64,000 bases of DNA from Coptis chinensis (lineage: Eukaryota; Streptophyta; Magnoliopsida; Ranunculales; Ranunculaceae), in contig CM027377.1 in assembly GCA_015680905.1 (NCBI GenBank), positions 64,253,501-64,317,500 on the forward strand. The letters run 5' to 3'. Of the stretch, positions 55,320 to 64,000 are shown in pieces (position 1 is the first letter of the stretch; every line of letters starts with the position of its first letter). A program made the position numbers and the translations under genes. The notes beneath the pieces were generated by a model, which had not been told where the DNA came from, searched no databases, and worked only from the letters and a program-made list of their open reading frames with translations.

Positions 55320-57116
55320 GCAGGAGATAAGGTAAGTTTTTAAGTTTTGTTATTGTCTGCTTATGTCCCAAGCAATTTAATTCTGTTAACCCCATAATGG
55401 GTGGAACTCTTATAGAGTTGCGTCAGTATTTTTATTTCCTATATTAGTATGTTCTAACCTTGTTTTGCAGATGTTCCAGAATTTCTCGCGTTTCCATGGT
55501 ATTTTTCTACCCTCTTTATTTAAATGCTTTGAGGACAAAACATGTTTCTTGTTTGGGGGGCATAGAAACACGTGTAATTACTGCATCTGTTAGGATATAG
55601 ATATGTATAATATGCATTTGTTTTCAAGTTAAAATTTTCAAAAATATAAATAAATAAGTTTATGCTATACACTTAGGAATATTGGTATTGTTTTCTTTCT
55701 CTATGCTCTTAACAATCTAAAAGTCTCACGTAGCTTTTGCATCAGAATAATTGTTAGAAACTTAGGTTAATATGTAGGTAATAATCTTTGCATCTATCTA
55801 TAAATATATTACATGAGTATCTATGACTGTTAGCAGTAAGTTTCAGAAATCTAGGCTAGAGTACTTATTCTACAAATCCTGTGAGAATATAGCCTAAAGC
55901 CTTATATGAGCGAAACATTTCAGAAATGACACAAGGGAGAAGTAAAATCCGGATAGAGAAATCACACGTCCACTTGCTTGATCACTATGTCGTATCCTAA
56001 GTGAGAATTTAGGCCCTCTTTGGATCGATATAGCCAGAAATTCAAACCTATGAATTATTTTCCGCTAGTCGCCCCTCTGAGCCTTTCTTTAGCCTTTCAT
56101 AACCCACAAATCCTTTACCCTGTTACAAAAACAAAACAAAATAAAAAAAATCAACCTACCCAATTTAGAATAAGTCTGAGAATAGAATGAGGAATAAAGA
56201 AGAAGAGAAAAATCGGGGTAAACAAAAGTTAGTTAATTGCTTTAGAAAAGAAGTTTCCATCCAAAGAAAAATAAAATAAAAATAGAAATAAAATAAAAAC
56301 TCCGAAAAAATAGAATAAAAGGAGTTGAAAGCCAAAGAAAAAATGAAAAATATCGCTAAGGATGGAAATAAAGTGTAGAAGCAAAAGTAAATAACAAGGT
56401 TTTCTCTAAGTTACATAATATGAAGACTCTACTATCTCAGACTTGTCCTTTTGAATATCCATTTCCTTCCTTCTTAAACCATCTCCTAATCCCCGCAACA
56501 CCTAATAAAGACCTCTAGCTCAATTAGGAATAGGTTAGTGTGATAGTAAGTGGCAGATGTGTTTGATCGACCCGACTTCCTTGTTGTCATTGAGATTGTA
56601 AGGTAAAGTGTGCTGTGCTGCATTAATCGAGTAAATGAAACTTGAGGAAAAAATTAGAGTGGTTTTGTCTTGACATTTATGTGAGGACCTACTTAAGGAC
56701 GCTTATTCGAAGTTTTCAGAAACGAACGCTAGGCATTTCATAGTATTACTCATAGTATATATATTTGTATCATAGATGATTGATTATTATGCATATATTA
56801 GTTTAGGTTTTTGACTTGGTTATTCTTATTCAATTGCTAGTGAGATGTATAGATAGTTGAGAAATGAATGAGGAAACAATAGTTTTATTTCTTAGTCGTT
56901 GTAGTATAGATGAAGTTTGTGAGTACCTTCACTGGAAAACTCTCATGAGGCTATAACTCGTCCACTAGGGAATTCGTAGTGGTTTAAGCCCTTGTTGCAT
57001 ATGGTCAATGCAATCGTACTCAGCGAAATGAGAGTAGTTAGAACTCCATTTTTGGTCACTTATTCTAATTTCTCATCTTTGCTTGAGGACAAGCAAAATG
57101 CTGTTTGGGGGTGGTT
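55320..57116 (+). other. E5 3' untranslated region with two polypurine modules
   Basis: Noncoding, about 1.8 kb. The first module is at 55525-55560 (CTTTGAGGACAAAACATG then TTCTTGTTTGGGGGG); the second, adjoining the LTR, at 57081-57116 (GCTTGAGGACAAGCAAAATG then CTGTTTGGGGGTGGTT). Between them lie an A-rich block (56260-56350) and sequence shared with E1 and E2. Confidence 0.8.
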
Positions 57117-58567
57117 TGATAAGAGCCCAAAACTGAAGTTTTAACCCCCAGATCATACTATTAGACCAATTATGTGAGTAATAATTAAGAGTTAACACTG
57201 ATTACGTGTTTTTATGCATTTCAGGCTTCAAAGTCCATTATGTGCAGAAATGTGCCACTTTAGCGAGATAAAGGAGCAAAGGTCGGTTACTAAGGAGTTC
57301 CGTGATTAAAGGCCAAGATTCAAGAAGACAAAGCCTTTCTAAAAGCCCGGTCAAAAGCTGAAATGTCGACGCAGGCAGAAACAGCACACAAGTCAGTAGA
57401 ACTCCTTGTGTCAAGGCTTAGACCATTATGTCAAAACGACCGGCTCGGAAAGAGCTTTCCAATGGTCTAAGCCTTGATCCAATCAGAGGATAAGAAGTGG
57501 ACAAAAAGTCTGTTGAAGCCAATAGCAGCTGAAAAGGCCTTTTTTGACTGAAAGAATTGGGTTTTGGGCCTGATTCTCTGGTCCAAAACATGGCTCCAAG
57601 CCCATGCACGATTTTTGGATCTGAAAGTATAAAACCAAAGTTTAACTCTTTGTTAATGGTAGCTAGTTAGACCTAAAAATAGAGATTAATTCTAGATCTA
57701 GTTTTCAGTAGATTAATTAAGTTTAGTTCTATTTTCAATACTTGTTTTAGATTAAGTCTTTGAATCATTCTTCTTGATTGATTAGATAAATAAAATAGTT
57801 ATTTTGTCAATTTCGATTTTTGTCATTTCAATTTATAGATCTAGTTTTAATTCTTGTTGATTATCATTTCGTAGTTTAAATAGATTGAAACATTGTTAGT
57901 TAATTTAGTTAAGTTAGAATTTTAATATGATGTGTAGTTATAATTCAATAGGAAATGATGGGTTGATGACTCAAGGCTAAAACCTCCATTAGAGGGGTTG
58001 ATGAAGCTTTGATGAAAACTTAGTTGTATAGTGTAGAGTCGTTGTAGAATCTATTCCACTCTAGAAGGTCGTGATTCGCCATGAGAATGGGTGGACGACC
58101 TCACATGCTAGTTAGTATTTGGTAGAAATGCCATGAACACTAGGGATTAGAACTCGAATTTCTTGCCGTAAGAACGTAAGAATCGAGATACAAGAATCTA
58201 TGCTAGGTTATTAAGTTAGATTTGAGGTGGAATCAATTCCCCTCTAATTCTTTATCTAGATTCAAAAACAATCATATTTCCATAGCATTCGTAGTTTAAA
58301 TTCAACATAATCAATTTCATATTGTATCGTAGTATAACACCCTTCGTAAAGCTCTCATTAGACTTAAGACCGATTAATTAGACATAGAAAACATTCCATG
58401 CTAGAGAACTAGGAGTGGAATGAATTTGTTACTCCACTTTATTTCGATAGAATTGAGAGTAGAAAACTTTGATAAGCAATCTAGCATCGTAAAAAGTTTT
58501 AGTTTACTTACGTTTTGAGTTTTATCGTTCATTTCGTAGGTAAATTACCATTTTTTATCATTTATCA
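57117..58567 (+). repeat. 3' LTR of E5
   Basis: 1451 bp, start TGATAAGAGCCCAAAACTG, end TTTATCA. Very close to the 5' LTR, but with a shortened patch near 57395-57425 and about 38 bp more near 57775. An antisense frame (57609-57418) is retained. Confidence 0.93.
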
Positions 58568-59998
58568 CTTAGCCCGTGAGACTTGAGCTTTATACCCATT
58601 CTTTGGAGAGTTCTTACGAAAAATCTGAGTCTTTGTGACTCAACATCTTTCAATTCTTTATGTTGTTGTAATATAGTCTCATTATTTGGTAATTTGGTTA
58701 ATCAGAAAGTGACATCAACTGGGGAGATAGCCATTAGGTCTTGTAGTCTATTCAAAATAGAGTATCATACTGATAAGTCAAGTAGTGAACCCATTCAGCC
58801 TTTATCCCACCTAGTAAGACCATCATGTTAAACCTTTTTGAGCCTTACAATAAGCCATTTTCTTTCATAAAACCCTTTACCCTTTACCCAACTCCAGACA
58901 AGGAGTATAGCCAAAATCTTTATCAGCCATACACCCATATGTTTCTGAGAATACGAGGGGTACAAAGAGGAAGAAATAACACAACAGGAAGATTACAAGG
59001 AAATACCAGAGAAATACAATGAAAACCATCATTCTGTTCTAAGTGAAAGAAACTAATGGAAAACAAGCATATCTAGTACTAATAAAGGATATACCACTTA
59101 GCTTAAAAAAAAAAAAATGTTGAGCAAAATGGATGGAAAAGCTAAGACAAAGGAAGAATTTTCTCTGCAATACAATTTGAAGAAATCTTCCAAACAATGA
59201 AGCAAAACCCTTAGTGTTTTCAGAAACAACCTTAGAATCCCTTTTACCTTTCCTTCATAAACCAATGCCCATGCCAAGTTACAACCCATGATTTATCACT
59301 ACAGTATGGTACAAAGTCTATAATAGGTGAGAGGATGCTAAAGTGAAGGACCCGACACTTCATATGTGATTGACATTCTTTCCATGAGACTAATTTCATC
59401 TAGAAGTCCATTTTTCAAGGTAATATGTGGAATGTTCGTATTCATTATTCTTTTCCCCACATACATGAGGTAAAATAGTAGACCATCTTCTGAGATATTC
59501 TTTTCTGAGAGTATGACCGGTGAGAATTGAAAGTCGAGATTATTTGTCTAAAAGTAAACTAGGGATTCCTTTTCTTGGATAGGAGAGTATAAGAGATTGA
59601 CAAAGTACACACATAAGCCTTGATTGAGAATTTTGTCAATTTTTACTATCTCCCATCATAATCTATGAGTCTTTGCAGTAATGTAGTTAACAATGGAGAC
59701 CGTCTGTTGGAGTAAGCACTAAGTGGGTAAGGAATTTCTCTCTCTAAAAAATACTATCATTCTTGAACATGCTATTGATTGATTTTGTGGGTATATCACC
59801 TGAAAACCCTCACGAGACTATAACTCATCCTTTTTGGGGAACTTAAAGGTTTAAAACCTTGTTGCATACGGTAAATGCAATCGCGATGCCTGCAAAAATG
59901 AGTTAAGATTTTATTTTTGTTATTAGGATGTGATTTTGATCACTTATCTATTTTTATTTTATTTGCTAAGAGACTAGCAAAAGGCTAGTTGGGAGTTG
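58568..59998 (+). other. E4 3' noncoding region, right of E5
   Basis: Resumes E4 after E5. Frames of 60-80 codons here are not convincing. It ends AAGGCTAGTTGGGAGTTG, the probable polypurine tract, directly before the 3' LTR start at 59999. Confidence 0.7.
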
Positions 59999-60205
59999 TG
60001 ATAAGTGCTCAAAAAGTACAATTTAACCCTCGATTATGCCTCTTGTTTAGCTATCTTAGTGGGCTAATAGTATTTGTAAGTTATGTTTTATGATTCTACA
60101 GGTGAAAGAGAGAGTTTTGTGGAATATTAGAGAAAAAAGGGAAAAATGGAGCAATTCGGAGCATTAAGGATCACATGGGAAGCTCGTGGAAAATCATGGA
60201 GAAGG
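59999..60205 (+). repeat. 3' LTR of E4, first 207 bp
   Basis: TGATAAGTGCTCAAAAAGTA onward, matching 37631-37838, then cut by E6. Confidence 0.85.
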
Positions 60206-61360
60206 TGTAATGCCCGTATTTAAAATACGTATTTTTCTATTTATTAATTAATTAAATTATTTATTTAAAAATCGGGTGGATTGGATTTGGGATATGTGGG
60301 CCTAGTTTCTAGGCCCGAGTCTGTGTTGGGCTTGGGTTTCAAACCCAAGTATATAATCACATTGTTCTAGAGAATAGGGTTTTTAGAGAATAAAAAATAA
60401 TAAAAATGGAGACAGAGATAAAAGTTGGATTGCTAAAGGGTGGAGCGCGACGATTCAGACTACGAGGGATTCGTCGAGCTGTTAGTTAAGGTGAGTAGAT
60501 TAATTTTCTATTTCACGAAACATGTTAATTATTCTGTTATTAATCTTTGTCCTATCGTTGTTAAACACTTGTTAAATTGTCGTTGTTAAATTTTGTTAAA
60601 CTGTCATTAGTTGTTAAAACTCGAAATCGACATTGAACTGTTGAAGATTTGATTGGGCCCGTTAACGGCGGCGCGAGCCCAAACAAACAATTGTCCGGTA
60701 TATTGTTTGTTATACTGTATTGTTGAAGTAGATTGATTAAAGTGTGGTTGGGATGGGTTGTTGGTGATGGGGTACCAGTGTAGAGTGTGTGAGTGCTGGA
60801 GATGGGCGCTGGTGGAAGCTCGAAGCAAGCTATTAATGGCGGCGAGATCGCAGTTAGGATTAGTAATTTATATATTTTAAATCTTGATGTGTGAATTACA
60901 TTTTGGATTAGTGATGGGTGATTGAATGCCGGATTTGAATGGAGCTATGGAAGCTTGCAGGTGCGATAATGGGGGCGCGAGGGTGATACTGGGATACTGA
61001 GGGTTTGGTTTTTTATTTGTAATTTTTGTTGTTTGAACTGCTACTTTTGGTGTCGCGGGTTGTTGGTTATGGATGTTTGGTTGAGTGGGGTCCTGGCAGT
61101 AGTGCTGTCGAAGCTTATGGAAGTCGTTAATGGCGGCAAGAAGTTTTAGATCTAGTTTTGATGAAGATGAGGGATTAAATGATGTGAGATTTTTGTGTTT
61201 GACAAAGTTGTAGGGGTTTTTGCAAGGAGTGAAACCGATGGGTTGATAAAGTGAGGGGTGGTGGCCGGAAATTTGAGCTGGTGGTGGAAGCTGCTGGAGG
61301 AAGGAGATGACGAATTGGGCTTGGGCCTGGGTTGGTTCCTTTGGGCTGGACCACACCAGT

Positions 61361-62996
61361 TGATAAGAGCCCAAAACTGTAGTTTTAACCCTGTAACAGT
61401 CATACTATTAAACCAATTATGTGAGTAATAATTAAGAGTTAACACTGATTACGTGTTTTTATGCATTTCAGGCTTCAAAGTCCATTATGTGCAAAAATGT
61501 GCCACTTTAGCGAGATAAAGGAGCAAAGGTCGGTTACTAAAGAGTTTCGTGATTAAAGGCCAAGATTCAAGAAGACAAAGCCTTTCTAAAGCCCGGTCAA
61601 AAGCTGAAAAGTCGACGCGGGCAGAAACATCACACAAGTCAGCAGAACTTCCGATGGCTGTATCTTTGGACTCAGACCTCGGAATGGAGCCTACCTTATG
61701 TCAAAACGACCGGCTCGGAAAGAGCTTTCCAATGGTATAAGCATTGATCCAATCAGAGGAGCAAAAGTGGACGAAAAGTCTGTTGAAGCCAACTGCAGCT
61801 GAAGAGGACTTTTTGGACTCAAAGAATTGGGTTTTGGGCCTGATTCTCTGGCCCAAAACATGGCTCCAAGCCCATGCACGATTTTTGGATCTGAAAGTAT
61901 AAAAACCAAAGCTTCACTCTTTGTTAATGGTAGCTAGTTAGACCTAAAACTATAGATAATTATAGATCTAGTTTTCATGTAATAAAATTAAGTTTAGTTT
62001 AATTTCAATTATTGTTTTAGATTAAACTCTTAGAATCATTATTCTTCATTAGTTTGATAAATAAAATAGCTAGTTTGTCAATTTCGATTCTTGTCATTTA
62101 CAATTGTTTATATCTAATTTCCTTTATTACGTAGATAGCTAGACTTAGATTAGTTAGATTATTAATTTAGTATTTGAATCATTGTTTTATTATTCATTAG
62201 ATTAATAAAATAGTGTTCTCCATAAGTTATTTTCATTTCCATTAATTGTTTAGTTTCAATTCGTAGATTCAATTAATTGCCATTATTAGTTTAATTCAAT
62301 TATTGCATTAGTAGTTTTGAATTGGGTTTAAACAAGCAAAGTTTAAATCTTTATATCATGTCTTGTTTGAATTCCATTGGGAATGATAGTGTGATGATTC
62401 TCGACTAAACCTCCATTGAAGGGGTTAAGAAGCCTTGATGAAAGCTTGATTCCGATTATCGTAGAGTCGTCGTAATTTCCTTTCCACTCTAGAAACGATT
62501 AGTTCACCATGAGAATGGGTTTAATCGTTCACATACTAGTTATGAATTGGTAGAAATGCCATATGTAATTAGGGATTAGGAGTAACCATATTGTTCTCTG
62601 GCGATTCAATTCGATTCTGACGATTAAAGTGGATTAGTAGGATTAAGTCGAAGTTAAGGTGGAATCAATCCCCCTCTAACTCCTTATCATAGAATCAACG
62701 TAGCATTCCCATAGTTGTTCTAATAGTCGACTAGTTGCATCTTGTGGGTAGTTGCATCGTAGTCTAGTTGCCACTTCGTAAATCTCTCATTAGACTTCAG
62801 AGTTAAGAGTACTTATACGTAGAGAACACAGCATGTGGAAGGACTAGGAGTGGAACGAATCACTCTACTCCACTATATCTCATAGGATTGAGAGTAGAAT
62901 CTTTGATAAATATAGACACGTAAATAGTTTTAGTTTACTTACGAGTTGAGTTCATCGTTCATTTCGTAGGTAAACTTTATCTTTTAACGTTTATCA
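61361..62996 (+). mobile_element. S3: solo LTR of the Athila family inside E6
   Basis: 1636 bp, start TGATAAGAGCCCAAAACTG, end TTATCA, perfect duplication CCAGT (61356-61360 and 62997-63001). TATA at 61898-61904. An antisense frame (61909-61691) of 72 codons is retained. Confidence 0.93.
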
Positions 62997-63014
62997 CCAG
63001 TTTCAATTGTTTTG

Positions 63015-63245
63015 GTTGGGCCCGATTTTGTTTTAAGTTGTTGGGTCGGACCAGTTCAATTAAGTTTTGGACCAATTTGGTTTAGTTCAATGGGCCGGTT
63101 TGTTTTGTTTTGATTGAGCCTGGTTTTGTTTTAAGTTGTGGACCAGTTTAATTTAAAGTTTTTGGGCCGGTTTCAGTTAAATTTTTGGGCCGAACCACTT
63201 AACTGTTTTGGGCCAGTTTCTAATATTGTTTGGGGCCAGTCCAGA
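63015..63245 (+). repeat. TGGGCC-rich degenerate repeat in E6
   Basis: Seven or so copies of TTTTGGGCCGGTTT-like units with variants (GTTGGGCCC, ATGGGCCGG, TTGGGCCAG). Continues the theme at 60290-60345. Confidence 0.55.
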
Positions 63246-63424
63246 GGACTTAAAAATAGAGATCCAAATGGGTCTTTCAACTTTTAGACTTTTGTGTTCT
63301 AAGGTTTGGGTTTGGCCAGTTGGGTCTGAACCATTACCTTAGTCATGAGCCCATGAGCCATGTACATTGACCTTAGCCATGAACCATGGCTATGACCCTG
63401 AACCTGTCGAACATTGAAACGATA

Positions 63425-63546
63425 GTTTGACTTCGACCATGAGGCGTTGACTTTGACCATTGACTTTGACCATTGACCGTTGACTTTAACTGTTGACCAT
63501 TGACCATTGACTTTGACCGTTGACTGTTGACTGTGGAATGTTGACT
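63425..63546 (+). repeat. TTGAC[C/T] array in E6
   Basis: Fourteen TTGACC or TTGACT words in about 120 bp, mostly 7 or 13-14 bases apart, all in the same orientation (for example TTGACCATTGACCATTGAC). This is the W-box core bound by WRKY factors; whether it functions is unknown. Confidence 0.7.
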
Positions 63547-64000
63547 TTTTCCAGTTTTTCTCATATTTAAGAATATGGACAAATATAGTAATAAAATATT
63601 GTCGAAAATTATATAACGTTGTTTGTCATTATCTAATTTAGATTTGACGTGAGTAGTGTGTAAAACATATATATATTGGGCTTTGATTGTGGACTGTGGA
63701 CTGTTTAATTGTGCTACATTTTATGTTGTAATTTGTATGGACAAATCAAATGCTAAAATGCTGTGGAAGCTTGTATAAATTTGGTGGTCATTATCTAATT
63801 AAGATTTGACGTTGATATTGTGACATTATATAATATGTTGGGATATATATATTAAAGCAATAGTTTTGGAGAAATAAATGTATAAACACTCCATTAGTTT
63901 ATCTATGAGATGCTAGTAGAGTATTTGTGGATATTTCCCACGGGATTGTGGCGTAGTGCAATAATACATTGGTACGTGAAAGAATGAAAGTGGTTACGAG

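Larger units (their letters stand above)
43786..58567 (+). mobile_element. E5: complete Athila-type element with all protein regions
   Basis: 5' LTR 43786-45230, primer site, leader, gag, protease, RT, RNase H, integrase, two further ORFs, a 1.8-kb 3' region with two polypurine modules, 3' LTR 57117-58567. The flanks TTTAG and CTTAG differ by one base, consistent with an aged 5-bp duplication. Internal order is that of Athila elements. Frameshifts and stops break gag, RT and the first post-pol ORF, so the copy is not autonomous as it stands. Confidence 0.93.
37631..60205 (+). mobile_element. E4: second Athila-like family, internally deleted, host of E5
   Basis: 5' LTR 37631-39222 (start TGATAAGTGCTC), primer site 39225-39242, gag, protease, a truncated RT, then noncoding sequence. 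E5 (43786-58567) is inserted in the noncoding part, which resumes at 58568. The 3' LTR begins at 59999 and is itself cut at 60206 by E6. The base pair before the 5' LTR is AGCGC (37626-37630); the matching duplication lies beyond the window. RNase H and integrase are absent, so it could not move alone. Confidence 0.85.
60206..64000 (+). mobile_element. E6: unclassified LTR element, left part
   Basis: Begins TGTAATGCCCGTATTTAAAA exactly where E4 LTR homology stops. A TATA-like AGTATATAATC (about 60350), an AGGGTTTTTAGAG stretch and a possible splice donor TTAAGGTGAGT (about 60486) fit a promoter in an LTR. It contains solo LTR S3, TGGGCC-rich stretches (60290-60345, 63015-63245) and a TTGAC array. 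No coding domain is visible, so the class is not certain; some Ty3/gypsy LTRs start TGTAATRCCC. The right end is off the window. Confidence 0.5.

Noticed and set aside
60607-61445. Minus-strand frames up to 165 codons in E6
   Set aside because: Low-complexity Pro/Ser/Asn/His composition, no recognisable motif, opposite to the apparent LTR direction.
63373-63582. Minus-strand 69-codon frame rich in Ser, Val, Asn and Gly
   Set aside because: It is the TTGAC array read on the other strand; a repeat artefact.
1-64000. CRISPR array, operon or bacterial island
   Set aside because: No regularly spaced identical repeats with unique spacers and no prokaryotic gene layout; content is plant retroelements.

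Overview
This window looks like repeat-dense nuclear DNA of a flowering plant, probably a eudicot. It is AT-rich, almost every long reading frame belongs to a transposable element, and the few non-element pieces (F-box, Ulp1/C48 and zinc-knuckle remnants) are plant-type and interrupted by introns, stops or insertions. I see no convincing intact host gene, no rRNA or tRNA gene and no CRISPR array. The species cannot be named from the sequence.

The dominant component is one family of Ty3/gypsy elements of the Athila type. Its LTRs are about 1.4-1.9 kb, begin TGATAAGAGCCC, end TTATCA, and are followed by a primer site resembling tRNA-Asp (TGGCRCCGCTGCCA). Members, left to right: E1 (+, 1-2125 and 11797-13796, 5' part off the window); E2 (-, 2126-11796, complete, TSD TGTGT, inserted in E1); solo LTR S1 (18584-20132, TSD CAAGC); solo LTR S2 (25020-26433, -, TSD CATTC); E3 (+, only its 5' LTR, PBS and leader, 35774-37630); E5 (+, complete, 43786-58567, near-perfect TSD TTTAG/CTTAG); solo LTR S3 (61361-62996, TSD CCAGT). 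E4 (37631-60205) is a second Athila-like family (LTR start TGATAAGTGCTC). It sits in the leader of E3, hosts E5, and its 3' LTR is cut at 60206 by another LTR element, E6 (start TGTAATGCCCG), which in turn hosts S3. A Ty1/copia element (21428-29284, -) hosts S2.

Between 13.8 and 35.8 kb, with the insertions removed, lies a decayed island. It holds pieces of an F-box/F-box-associated (FBA) family, a Ulp1-type (DUF1985 plus C48 peptidase) transposon gene, and an exon with zinc-knuckle-like cysteines. The C48 catalytic Cys position reads Ser. In two places an FBA C-terminus is directly followed by the Ulp1-gene tail, so this composite existed before the later insertions.

E5 encodes the full Athila set in order (gag, protease, RT, RNase H, integrase, then two further ORFs), but frameshifts and stops break all of it except the integrase-containing frame and the last ORF. 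E2 has lost RT-RNase H-integrase and carries a 311-codon open frame there with an unfamiliar C-terminal domain. E4 has an in-frame deletion removing the RT catalytic motif and lacks the rest of pol. Movement of E2- or E4-type elements would therefore need proteins supplied in trans.

The points most worth a second look are: the novel E2 ORF; the conserved last ORF of E1/E5; a duplicated polypurine module in E1, E2 and E5; GC-rich mini-hairpin words in the leaders; an inverted LTR-PBS fragment from another family member inside the E2 5' LTR; and a 14-copy TTGAC[C/T] array in E6.
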